Below are positions 1-7,910 of a stretch of 64,000 nt of DNA, piece after piece; the stretch's first letter is position 1; every line of letters begins with the position of its first letter. A program made the translations under genes and the position numbers. The DNA comes from Oscillospiraceae bacterium (lineage in GTDB: Bacteria; Bacillota; Clostridia; Oscillospirales; JAAYXM01). The notes beneath the pieces are model-generated. The model saw nothing but the letters and a program-made list of their open reading frames with translations, searched no databases and was not told the DNA's origin. Where the stretch lies: positions 1 to 64,000 of the forward strand of contig SVLF01000008.1 of NCBI GenBank assembly GCA_015068085.1, in the 5' to 3' direction.

Positions 1-743
1 GAGCTCCAAGAGCTTGTCATTCTTATGCCTTTAGTCGCAGCAAAATCTGACTTCTTTACATAGCTTTCAAGCTTCGTATCCATACTGCTTTCTGCTTCTT
101 CAAGCACGGCGGTGATTGTCTCCGCTTTGTCCTCTTCCGTCCAGTAGTCCACGCCGCGCTGCGGAGTATAGCCGTCTGCGCCGGTGTTTCCTTTATCCCC
201 CTTGTCGCCTTTTTCGCCTGTATCGCCTTTGTCTCCCTTCGCTCCGTTGCGGACCTCAAAGGCGGCACTTTCGCCGTTGGTCAGCGTTACGGTAAAGACG
301 TTTATTCCGCCGCTCTCCGTTGAAGTCTCGGTCTGCGTCATATCGGAAATTACAACCTTGTCTATAATATCATCCACCCAATCGGGACGGGCAATGCCCG
401 GCTCGGTCTCGATGGCGTGCATTGATTCTTCGATTCTAACTTTAAAAGTTGCAGACTTTCCTATGGAGTCGCCGAGGTATGCACGGACCTCAACGTGGCC
501 ATTGCCGCTGATTTCAAGGTCATAGGCGGTTGGCGTCCACATAACGCAACTATCTTCACAAGTTATTTCAACCGGATAAGTTAGTCCGTCGGGGCGGGAA
601 TAGATAACTCTGCATTCTGCGTCTTCCAGCGCCCAGCCGGAAGTGTCAATCGCAACTGTGCGGAACATATTTTCTCCCGTTCTGCCTATGGGAAGAAGCT
701 TGCCGGTTTTGCTGACGCTTCTTTTTATAATTCTGTCGCTCAT
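1..743 (-). CDS. Phage tail/baseplate-type protein with collagen-like linker, partial (C-terminus beyond window)
   Basis: This open frame reads leftward from ATG at 743 off the window edge, so only the first 247 residues are visible. A strong ribosome site (AAAGGAG) lies about 8 bases before the start. Residues 1 to about 120 form a beta-rich segment resembling the BppU-type N-terminal domain of Firmicute phage baseplate proteins. Near residue 170 comes a short collagen-like run of Gly-x-x triplets (GDKGDTGEKGDKGDK), then the phrase DGYTPQRGVDYWTEEDKAE, which is very common in Gram-positive prophage tail proteins, then a helical stretch. Structural role in a virion tail or tail-like particle is inferred from these family hallmarks. 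No other virion gene is in the window, so whether this belongs to an intact prophage to the left cannot be judged. Confidence 0.75.
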   Translation of the reverse strand, partial: MSDRIIKRSVSKTGKLLPIGRTGENMFRTVAIDTSGWALEDAECRVIYSRPDGLTYPVEITCEDSCVMWTPTAYDLEISGNGHVEVRAYLGDSIGKSATFKVRIEESMHAIETEPGIARPDWVDDIIDKVVISDMTQTETSTESGGINVFTVTLTNGESAAFEVRNGAKGDKGDTGEKGDKGDKGNTGADGYTPQRGVDYWTEEDKAETITAVLEEAESSMDTKLESYVKKSDFAATKGIRMTSSWS

Positions 744-1227
744 GGTGTCAACGCTCCTTTTTCGGGGAGGCTGACCAATGTTGACAGATGCTGTGTATTA
801 AATTTTATTTTTTTGTACATTGTATAAATCCTCTCGTTTTTAAATGATTGTTTTTTGCGCTTTCATTCTGTGCCGGTATTATCTGCAGCTTTCTGTTGCA
901 TTCCGTGAGGCCGTCTGTCTTTTGCGCACGAAAAAACGACGGACTTCTCATCCGGCGAACTCTCCGCCGGCACAGAACTTCAGCGTTTCACCCTCGGTAT
1001 TTGTTCGCAGGCGCGCACTTCAGCGTTCAAATCCACGGCTGTAAACCGCTTTTCAGGTTACGAGAAGTATTATAGCATTGAATTTATTTTTTGGGGTGCC
1101 AAGTTTCTGCCAATTTTGTGCCAGATTTCTGCCAAGCGAAGAGGAGCTCCCGCGCTGATTGAGTTATGAGTTTAGAGTTATGAATTCCGCAAGGCTTGGC
1201 GAGTTTCTTGCAAATCTTTAATTCCAG
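744..1227. other. Gene-poor stretch, no convincing gene
   Basis: This gap separates the leftward phage gene from the promoter at 1270. I see no reading frame with a ribosome site. It holds an 11-bp tandem repeat (1097-1137, listed separately) and GC-rich short inverted repeats near 950-975 (CCGGCGAACTCTCCGCCGG). The two small frames between 844 and 1075 overlap each other and lack ribosome sites. Confidence 0.6.
1097..1137. repeat. 11-bp tandem repeat, TGCCA iterons in helical phase
   Basis: TGCCA occurs at 1097, 1108, 1119 and 1130, exactly 11 bases apart, inside an imperfect 11-mer (consensus TGCCARRTTTS). One-turn spacing puts all four on one face of the helix, as in iterons or cooperative protein sites. 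It may also simply be the worn end of an old coding or mobile sequence. Confidence 0.7.
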
Positions 1228-1267
1228 AACACAGAGAAAATGTTGTTGCATTTCCTCTGTGTTTTTT
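1228..1267 (+). terminator. Rho-independent terminator
   Basis: Arms AACACAGAGAAAATG (1228-1242) and CATTTCCTCTGTGTT (1249-1263) form a stem with one mismatched position, a 6-base loop and a T run at 1262-1267. No gene on the plus strand precedes it within the window, so it probably ends the transcript of a lost gene. Confidence 0.6.
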
Positions 1268-1269
1268 CG

Positions 1270-1298
1270 TTGAACAGAAAAAGCATTTGTGGTATAAT
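1270..1298 (+). promoter_or_regulatory. Sigma-A promoter feeding the hairpin chain and Bro-N gene
   Basis: TTGAAC (1270-1275), 17-base spacer, TATAAT (1293-1298). The -10 is followed at once by a perfect 10-bp hairpin, so the transcript would begin inside or just before structured RNA. Confidence 0.75.
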
Positions 1299-1457
1299 GA
1301 TTTCAAGCAAAGCTTGAAATCAGCGATATAAATTCCTGACGGAATTTGCGATATACCTTGCGGTGCGATATATTACTTCGTAATGCGATATGTCCCTTCG
1401 GGACGAGATTAAGGAATTTATATTATATCGCAACAGAGCAAAGCGGAGTTATATCGC
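1299..1457 (+). repeat. Chain of small hairpins separated by GCGATAT units (5' leader)
   Basis: Directly after the -10 box lies a 10-bp stem with AAA loop (1299-1321). Then come small stems: AATTCC/GGAATT (1331-1346), ATTAC/GTAAT (1372-1384) and GTCCC/GGGAC (1392-1404), plus a weak ACC/GGT at 1355-1364. The motif GCGATAT stands between them at 1323, 1348, 1365 and 1385. The outer segment 1323-1336 is complementary to 1413-1431 apart from a bulge, so the whole can close into one multi-branched structure. ATATCGC recurs at 1450-1456. It resembles mobile intergenic palindromic elements scattered in gut Clostridia genomes, but here it sits in a leader. Confidence 0.75.
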
Positions 1458-1555
1458 CAAAAAGCGTGGCATCTAAATCGTTCACTGATTTTAAAGTTTG
1501 ATATACAAGGGACAAAAATATATTGCGATAAAACTCTTTTATGGAGGTTATACAT

Positions 1556-2407
1556 ATGGATAATAAAATACAGATGTTTGATGATAAAAAAATAAGAACT
1601 GCATGGAACGAAGAAACAGAAGAATGGTATTTTTCTGTCAGCGATGTAGTCGAAATATTAACTGACAGTAAAGATGTTAAGCAATACATAAAAAAGATGC
1701 GAAGCCGCGATGCAGAACTTAATTCCAAGTGGGGTACAATTTGTACCCCTGTTGAAATGATTGCTCTGGATGGAAAGAAAAGAAAAATACAAGCAGCAGA
1801 TGTTGCCGGAATTCTTCGCATAATTCAATCTATTCCGTCACCTAAAGCAGAACCTTTTAAGATGTGGCTTGCCGAAGTCGGAAAAGAACGAATTGATGAA
1901 ACTATTGACCCTGAACTTGCAATTGATAGAGCAATAGAAACTTATCAAAAGAAAGGCTACAGTGACGAATGGATACATCAAAGGATTTTATCTATCAGGG
2001 TGCGCAATGCTTTGACTGATGAATGGGATAAACACGGAGTTCAAAAGGGTGTAGAATATGCTATTCTTACAGATGAGATTACAAAAGCTTGGTCGGGAAT
2101 GACAACACGAAAATATAAAAATCTCAAAGGACTTACGAAAGAAAATTTGAGAGATAATATGAGTGACCTTGAACTTGTACTCAATATGCTTGCAGAAGCA
2201 ACAACTACGGAACTTTCAAAAACCACCAACCCGAAAACATTTAAAGAAAATGTTGAAATAGCAAAACAAGGTGGTAATGTAGCGGGGAATGCAAGAAAAG
2301 AAATTGAAGAAAAATCTGGAAGATCTGTTATTACATCAAAAAATGCAAGTGAATTAAACCAAGTTGTGGTTGATTTAATAGAAAACATATCGAAAGATGA
2401 TGAATAA
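1556..2407 (+). CDS. Bro-N domain protein, DinD-like (phage antirepressor / DNA-damage-inducible type)
   Basis: I choose ATG 1556 (283 residues) because GGAGG lies 8 bases upstream; the in-frame ATG at 1541 overlaps that ribosome site. Residues about 1-100 look like a Bro-N (BRO/antirepressor) DNA-binding domain: a WNEETEEWYFSVSDVVEIL opening and a KWGTICTPVEM segment. The C-terminal half carries the GGNVAGNARKEIEEKSGR stretch characteristic of DinD proteins, which in E. coli are SOS-induced and modulate RecA. The exact role here is unknown. Codon use is AT-rich, unlike the downstream chromosome, fitting acquired DNA next to phage material. The leader hairpin chain and the promoter at 1270 belong to this gene. 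Confidence 0.75.
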   Translation: MDNKIQMFDDKKIRTAWNEETEEWYFSVSDVVEILTDSKDVKQYIKKMRSRDAELNSKWGTICTPVEMIALDGKKRKIQAADVAGILRIIQSIPSPKAEPFKMWLAEVGKERIDETIDPELAIDRAIETYQKKGYSDEWIHQRILSIRVRNALTDEWDKHGVQKGVEYAILTDEITKAWSGMTTRKYKNLKGLTKENLRDNMSDLELVLNMLAEATTTELSKTTNPKTFKENVEIAKQGGNVAGNARKEIEEKSGRSVITSKNASELNQVVVDLIENISKDDE

Positions 2408-2498
2408 CAAATATAAATTTTTTTGTCCCTAACTTGACAAAATCATATAAGGATTGTCGAAATATGTCGAAAGGAAGAATTAAAGGAGAGGAACGAAA

Positions 2499-3455
2499 AT
2501 GAGTTTGAAAAGATCACAAATATTGTATCATTATTGTAGCTTAGATACCTTTTTCTCGATTGTTAAAAGTTCTTCAATTTGGTTATCAGATGTAAAAAAA
2601 TCTAATGATTCTAAAGAAATGAAATGGCTTAGACATAAGTATTATTATTATATATTGGAAAAGTATAAGGAAACAAATGATGAAAATATAAAAAGTATTT
2701 GCGAAATTATTCTTTCAATGTCTACTAAAGATGATTTCCAAGAATGTCCCGCATGGTTGTTACCAGCCTGCGGAAAGACAGCTGAACAAATCTTTGATAT
2801 TTTTAATAGTTTAAGAGTATATACATTTTGCTTAAGTCAAAAATTTGATTCATTAGGACAGTGGCGTGGATATGCTGATGGTGGACAAGGAGTAGCCATT
2901 GGATTTTCTAAATCATATCTTAATGCAGTTAAAGGGCGAGGGCTTCTATGTCCTATATCGAATTTTATATTTGGAAATATTTCGTACAAAACAGAGTTCA
3001 CTTCATTGTTTGATTCGATTTTTTCAATGCATGACCAAACAAATGTGGCAGAATTTGTTTTCAAAAATTTACAAGATATTACTCATATATCAGCCCTGTT
3101 TAAAAGTCCATCATTCAAAGAAGAAAAAGAATGGCGAATTGTTTGTTCAATGAGTGATTATGGACTTACAAAAGAAATGTTGCATTTCGAGAACTTTGAT
3201 ATGGTTTCAACACCTACATTTAAGAAAAAATTTTCTACACCAAGGATTGATTATTGTATTAAAAAGTCAGATATTATACCTCATGTCGAGTTGAAATTCA
3301 ACGATATGTCAAAGGCAGTAAAATCTATTGTATTAGGACCAAAATGTAATGCCACAGAGAAAGATATATATCATTTGTTGTTGAATTTGGGGTGGGATAG
3401 TAAAACTTTAGAGTCAGATGTTGAAATTATTCGTTCAGAATCTTCATATCGATAA
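2499..3455 (+). CDS. DUF2971 family protein
   Basis: A 318-residue soluble protein starting at ATG 2499 behind AAAGGAGAGG. The opening ILYHYCSLDTFFSIVKSSS and the following WLSDVKKSNDSKEM are hallmarks of DUF2971; the later segments QWRGYADGGQGVAIGFSKS and FKEEKEWRIVCS are the other conserved blocks of that family. Its biochemical activity is not established, but such genes often sit in variable islands beside phage and defence genes. Strongly AT-rich, so likely acquired together with the preceding Bro-N gene. Both flanks share a short motif (CCTAACTTGA at 2428 and 3550, then GATTGTC), which may mark cassette ends or related promoters. Confidence 0.75.
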   Translation: MSLKRSQILYHYCSLDTFFSIVKSSSIWLSDVKKSNDSKEMKWLRHKYYYYILEKYKETNDENIKSICEIILSMSTKDDFQECPAWLLPACGKTAEQIFDIFNSLRVYTFCLSQKFDSLGQWRGYADGGQGVAIGFSKSYLNAVKGRGLLCPISNFIFGNISYKTEFTSLFDSIFSMHDQTNVAEFVFKNLQDITHISALFKSPSFKEEKEWRIVCSMSDYGLTKEMLHFENFDMVSTPTFKKKFSTPRIDYCIKKSDIIPHVELKFNDMSKAVKSIVLGPKCNATEKDIYHLLLNLGWDSKTLESDVEIIRSESSYR

Positions 3456-3611
3456 AATGATATTGTTATCTGGATAAGGATTGGTTGATATTTGTAAAGG
3501 TTATCAATCTTGTAGCAATGGCTATTATACATATAAATAATTTTTCAATCCTAACTTGATATGAACTACCACTAAAAAGATTGTCATCTAAATTATACAG
3601 TCTTTATATAA

Positions 3612-3655
3612 TGAGTTTGCAAAGCAAACTCAATGAATTGCATTTCGTGCATTTG
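3612..3655 (+). promoter_or_regulatory. Leader hairpins before the TetM-like gene
   Basis: A -10-like TATAAT (3607-3612) is followed at once by the stem GAGTTTGC-AAA-GCAAACTC, then by a second dyad around 3637-3654. The arrangement copies that at 1293-1321 (TATAAT then stem with AAA loop). A possible -35, TTGTCA (3581-3586), is 20 bases from this -10, longer than optimal. Such leaders could work by attenuation, as reported for tet(M); this is inference. Confidence 0.4.
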
Positions 3656-3669
3656 AGAGGTGAGATAAG

Positions 3670-5571
3670 ATGAGCATAACGCTTGGTATACTCGCACACG
3701 TTGATGCGGGCAAAACAACGCTTTCCGAGCGGATTTTATACCACACAAATACCATCCGCACGTTCGGACGCGTGGATGACGGTCAGTCCTGCCTTGACTG
3801 GAGCGAGATTGAGCGTGAGCGCGGGATAACTGTGTTTTCCGATGCGGCGCGGATAGAGTATGGCGGGCGCACATTAACACTCATCGACACTCCCGGTCAC
3901 TCCGATTTTTCCGCAGAAACCGAGCGTGCAATATCGGTTATGGATTATGCGCTTCTTGTTATAAGCGCGGTGGAGGGAGTGCAGAGCCACACGGAGACCG
4001 TGTGGCGGCTTTTGCGGGAATACAATGTACCCACCTTCTTTTTTATAAACAAAGCTGATCTTGCAACTGCGGATGTTCCCGGTGCGCTCTGGGATATTCA
4101 CGCTCGATTAAGCCGTGATGTGATTGACTTTTCTTCTGATTTTTCGGAGGAGCTTGCCGAGCGGGACGAGGCGCTTTTTGATGAGTTTATGGAGAAGGGA
4201 AGCGTTGAGCTTTCCGGCACCGTGAGGCGGCTTGTGAGGAACGGGAAAATATTTCCGTGCTGGCAGGGCTCGGCACTGCGCGATGAGAATATAGATGCAT
4301 TGATTTCGGGTATAATGTCAATTGCGGAGGAAAACGAAGCAAGCGATAGCTTTTGCGGCGTGTGTTATAAAATCCGCCGCCGCGGGGATAAGCGCCTTGC
4401 ATATATAAAAGTACGGTCGGGGACGCTGGCTGTGAAGGATCGCGTGGAAACACCCGCCGGTGAAAGAAAAATTGATGAGCTATATTTTCCGAACGGGGAA
4501 AAGCTTGTTCCCGAAAAATGTGCACGCAGCGGGGATATCTGTGCTGTTTCAGGTCTGTCTGATGTGCGTGCAGGTGATGTTATCGGGAAGGATGCCGCGC
4601 GGACGGAATTTAAGACCGCACCTGTTTTTTCTGCCCGTGTGATTTATGATAAAAAGTATACAACGCGTGAGATACTTGAGAAGCTTAAGGTTTTAGAGGA
4701 TGAGGAAAACACGCTTTCCGTAAGGTATACGGAAAGCCTTGGCGAAATCTCAATCGGCGTGATGGGGCGGATAAGTCTGCAGGTAATTGCGTATGAGTTC
4801 CGGCGCCGCTTCGGGGTTGATATTTCGTTTGACACGCCGCGCGTTGTGTTCCGCGAGACGGTGAAAAGCTCGGTCGTTGGCTATGGGCATTTTGAACCCC
4901 TGCGCCACTATGCAGAGGTTCACATCCGTATAGATCCTGCACCGCGCGGGAGCGGAATTAGCTTTTGCAGTGAGCTTTCCGGTGATGTGCTTTCTCCGGA
5001 CACGCAACGGCTTGTGAAAACGCATATTTTTGAAAAGACGCACAAGGGCGTGCTTACCGGTTCTGACATATGCGATGTCCGGTTTGTCCTCGTAAACGGT
5101 GCAACGCACGAAAAGCACACCGAGGGCGGGGACATCCGCGAGGCGACTTACCGCGCGATACGTCAGGGGCTTATGCGTGCGGAGAGCGTTTTGCTTGAAC
5201 CGATATACAGCTTCACGGCAAGGAGCGATATTTCGCTTTCCGGAAAAATTATGGCAGATGTCCGCAAAATGGGCGGAAGCTTTTCTCCACCGGAAATTGA
5301 CGGAGAGGTTGCGATAACATGCGGCAGAGCACCGGCAAGATTCCTTGGGGATTATGCTGAAGAGCTGATAACGCAAAGCGGCGGCAGAGCGAGCCTTGCG
5401 CTTGCATTTGACGGCTATGAGCCGTGCGTGGAGGCGGAGAAGATAGCTCGGGAAATTTCCTATAATCCGGAAGCAGACCTTGAAAATACGCCGGATTCCG
5501 TTTTCTGTGCAAAGGGCGCGGGATTTAACGTAAAATGGTATGATGCAGAAAAATATATGCATTGCAAGTGA
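3670..5571 (+). CDS. TetM-like ribosomal protection GTPase (translation factor, EF-G family)
   Basis: 633 residues, the usual length for tetracycline ribosomal protection proteins (about 640). GTPase motifs are intact: G1 AHVDAGKTT (residues 9-17), a G2 region around RERGIT, G3 DTPGH, G4 NKAD. The central beta domains and EF-G-like domain IV and V follow. TetM-family proteins bind the ribosome and dislodge tetracycline using GTP. By eye the sequence is well diverged from the classical Tet(M/O/W) sequences, e.g. RTFGRVDDGQSCLDW in place of their switch segment. It may therefore be a chromosomal relative with another ribosome-rescue role. Start ATG 3670 has GAGGTG upstream. It stands alone, ahead of the galactose operon. 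Confidence 0.8.
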   Translation: MSITLGILAHVDAGKTTLSERILYHTNTIRTFGRVDDGQSCLDWSEIERERGITVFSDAARIEYGGRTLTLIDTPGHSDFSAETERAISVMDYALLVISAVEGVQSHTETVWRLLREYNVPTFFFINKADLATADVPGALWDIHARLSRDVIDFSSDFSEELAERDEALFDEFMEKGSVELSGTVRRLVRNGKIFPCWQGSALRDENIDALISGIMSIAEENEASDSFCGVCYKIRRRGDKRLAYIKVRSGTLAVKDRVETPAGERKIDELYFPNGEKLVPEKCARSGDICAVSGLSDVRAGDVIGKDAARTEFKTAPVFSARVIYDKKYTTREILEKLKVLEDEENTLSVRYTESLGEISIGVMGRISLQVIAYEFRRRFGVDISFDTPRVVFRETVKSSVVGYGHFEPLRHYAEVHIRIDPAPRGSGISFCSELSGDVLSPDTQRLVKTHIFEKTHKGVLTGSDICDVRFVLVNGATHEKHTEGGDIREATYRAIRQGLMRAESVLLEPIYSFTARSDISLSGKIMADVRKMGGSFSPPEIDGEVAITCGRAPARFLGDYAEELITQSGGRASLALAFDGYEPCVEAEKIAREISYNPEADLENTPDSVFCAKGAGFNVKWYDAEKYMHCK

Positions 5572-5663
5572 CAAAATGACATAAAAAGCGTTACCTTTTG
5601 CTATTTATAAATTGCCTGTTATGGTATACAATAGATAATACATTACTATACGGCGGTGAGTTT

Positions 5664-6833
5664 ATGGAAAAGCTTATTGATTCTTTTTGTGAGTTGTTCG
5701 GAAAGCGCGACGGTGTTTCCGTGTACAGTGCGCCGGGACGTGTTGAACTGGGCGGGAACCATACCGACCATCAGCGCGGATGCGTGCTTGCGGCAGGGGT
5801 GAACCTCGATATGCGCGCTGCGGCGGCAAAAAACGGAGAAGCGCTTATCCGTGTTAAGAGCGAGGGATATCCGTTAATCGAGATTGACCTTGCGGATTTA
5901 TCGGTGCGTGAAGAGGACAAAAACACAACCTCCGCACTCGTTCGCGGTGTTGCCGATGCGTTTTCAAAGCGCGGGAAGGATGTCTGCGGTGCGGATATGT
6001 ATATCGTATCAGATGTTCTGCGCGGGTCCGGGCTTTCAAGCTCCGCGGCGTTTGAGGTGCTTGTCGCAACGGCGCTTTCGGATCTTTGCGGCGCGGGATT
6101 TGATGCTGTGGAGATTGCCGAGATAGGGCAGTATGCGGAGACGGTGCATTTCGGAAAGCCGAGCGGGCTTATGGACCAGACGGCAAGCTCCGTCGGCGGC
6201 ATAGTCGCGATCGACTTTGGCGAAAGTCCTGCTAAAATAGAAAAGATAGAATGTGATCTCAAAGCTCACGGCTATGACCTTGTTATAGTTGACGCGGGTG
6301 CGGATCATGCTGACCTTACGGCGGAATATGCAAGCATTCCCGCAGAGATGAAAAGCGTTGCAAAGCTTTTCGGAAAGGAAGTTCTTTCTGAGGTTGCGGA
6401 GAGTGAGTTTTATTCGCGCATTGCAGAAATAAGGCGTGATGCGGGCGACCGTGCAACACTGCGTGCGGTGCACTTTTTCGCGGAAAATCTGCGTGCCGTG
6501 CGTGAGGCAGAATGTTTGCGCAACGGCGATTTTGAGGGGTTTTTAAAGCTTGTTTCGGAGTCCGGCAACTCGTCGTTTAAATACCTGCAGAACATCTATG
6601 TATCGGGAAGCGTTCGCGATCAGGCGATGGCATATGCGCTTGCCGTGTGCGAAAAGCTTCTTTCCGGACGCGGTGCAGTGCGTGTTCAGGGCGGCGGCTT
6701 CGGTGGCACGCTTGAGGCGTTTGTGCCGTGTGAGATGACGGAAAGCTTCTGCGCGGGCGTTGATAATATGATAGGAAAAGATATGTATAAGGTTCTCACC
6801 GTTCGTAAATACGGTGGAATGAAAATAAGGTAA
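5664..6833 (+). CDS. galK: Galactokinase
   Basis: First gene of the Leloir operon; phosphorylates galactose to galactose-1-phosphate with ATP. I start at ATG 5664 (389 residues), preceded by GGCGGTGAG; the longer frame from 5598 has no ribosome site. GHMP-kinase motifs are present: signature GRVELGGNHTDHQRG near residue 30, the ATP-loop GSGLSSSAAFEV near 120, and the C-terminal GGGFGGTLEAF. The signature has GGN where enteric GalK has GE(H), as seen in other Clostridia. Followed 41 bases later by galE. Upstream, a weak promoter (TTGCCT, 16 bases, GATAAT at 5634-5639) may drive the operon; no clear operator is seen. Confidence 0.93.
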   Translation: MEKLIDSFCELFGKRDGVSVYSAPGRVELGGNHTDHQRGCVLAAGVNLDMRAAAAKNGEALIRVKSEGYPLIEIDLADLSVREEDKNTTSALVRGVADAFSKRGKDVCGADMYIVSDVLRGSGLSSSAAFEVLVATALSDLCGAGFDAVEIAEIGQYAETVHFGKPSGLMDQTASSVGGIVAIDFGESPAKIEKIECDLKAHGYDLVIVDAGADHADLTAEYASIPAEMKSVAKLFGKEVLSEVAESEFYSRIAEIRRDAGDRATLRAVHFFAENLRAVREAECLRNGDFEGFLKLVSESGNSSFKYLQNIYVSGSVRDQAMAYALAVCEKLLSGRGAVRVQGGGFGGTLEAFVPCEMTESFCAGVDNMIGKDMYKVLTVRKYGGMKIR

Positions 6834-6874
6834 CAGTGAAGAGAGAAGAGATTAGGAAAGGAATGGTTGTAAAT

Positions 6875-7864
6875 ATGAAAATTGCAGTGCTTGGCGGTGC
6901 GGGGTATATCGGTTCGCACACTGTCCGTGGGCTTGTTGAGCGCGGCCACGCGGTAACGGTTATAGATAACCTTCAAACGGGATATCTCGCGTCTGTCCAC
7001 GCGGGTGCGGAGTTTTTAAAGGGAGATATCCGGGATAAGGAGTTTTTGAGAGGTGCTTTCTGCGGTGCGGGCTTTGATGCCGTAATTCACTTTGCCGCAT
7101 GCTCGCTTGTCGGCGAGAGCGTGACAGACCCGCTGAAATACTATAACAACAACGTCGGCGGGGCAATAACCCTGCTCGAGGTTATGGTCGAGGCGGGAAT
7201 TGACAAGATTGTGTTCTCATCCACTGCGGCAACCTATGGTGAGCCGGAAAGAGTGCCGATTCTCGAGGACGACAGAACGTGCCCGACAAATCCGTATGGA
7301 GAGACGAAGCTTGCGATGGAAAAGATGTTCAGGTGGGCGGGCGATGCCCACGGTATACGCTTTGTGTCGCTCCGCTATTTCAACGCCTGCGGTGCGGACG
7401 CGAGCGGTAATATCGGAGAGGCGCACAATCCGGAATCACACCTCATTCCGCTTATTCTTCAGGTGCCCAACGGAAAGCGAGAGGCGATATATGTTTTCGG
7501 TGACGATTATGACACGAAGGACGGAACGTGCGTGCGCGACTACATCCACGTCACGGACTTGTCCGATGCTCATATTCTTGCCGTTGAGTATCTTGAAAAC
7601 GGGGGAAAAAGCGATATCTTCAACCTTGGCAACGGTGTGGGCTTTACCGTGCGCGAGGTTATCGAGAGTGCCCGCCGCGTTACGGGGCATCCGATACCGG
7701 AGATTGTTTCCCCGCGCCGCGCGGGAGATCCGGCACGGCTTATCGCATCAAGCGACAAGGCACGCAAGATTCTCGGGTGGAACCCGAAGCACGCCGACCT
7801 TGATGAGATTGTCGGCTCTGCGTGGAACTGGCACAAAACGCATCCGGAGGGATATAATGCGTGA
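6875..7864 (+). CDS. galE: UDP-glucose 4-epimerase
   Basis: Interconverts UDP-galactose and UDP-glucose with bound NAD. I choose ATG 6875 (329 residues) because the protein then begins MKIAVLGGAGYIGSHTVRGL, the standard Rossmann start, with GGAAAGG upstream; the earlier in-frame ATG codons leave no room for a ribosome site or lack one. Visible are the nucleotide-binding GGAGYIG (residues 6-12), the catalytic YGETK Tyr-x3-Lys pair, the FSSTAATYG segment with the catalytic Ser/Thr, and the RDYIHVTDL block typical of GalE. Sits between galK and galT on one strand with short gaps, consistent with a single transcript. Confidence 0.95.
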   Translation: MKIAVLGGAGYIGSHTVRGLVERGHAVTVIDNLQTGYLASVHAGAEFLKGDIRDKEFLRGAFCGAGFDAVIHFAACSLVGESVTDPLKYYNNNVGGAITLLEVMVEAGIDKIVFSSTAATYGEPERVPILEDDRTCPTNPYGETKLAMEKMFRWAGDAHGIRFVSLRYFNACGADASGNIGEAHNPESHLIPLILQVPNGKREAIYVFGDDYDTKDGTCVRDYIHVTDLSDAHILAVEYLENGGKSDIFNLGNGVGFTVREVIESARRVTGHPIPEIVSPRRAGDPARLIASSDKARKILGWNPKHADLDEIVGSAWNWHKTHPEGYNA

Positions 7865-7910
7865 ACGGGGTTCGCGCAGATAACAGATAATAGAGAAGAG
7901 TGAAGAATTG

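Noticed and set aside
844-1075. Two overlapping small frames in the 5' gap
   Set aside because: They overlap in different frames, lack ribosome sites and resemble nothing.
1299-1457. CRISPR array
   Set aside because: GCGATAT units are only 7 bases, unevenly spaced (17-25 bases) and the spacers are themselves palindromes; no cas genes.
4750-5574. 274-residue leftward frame opposite the TetM-like gene
   Set aside because: It is an antisense shadow of a clear GTPase gene, has no ribosome site and an uneven, Arg/His-rich composition.
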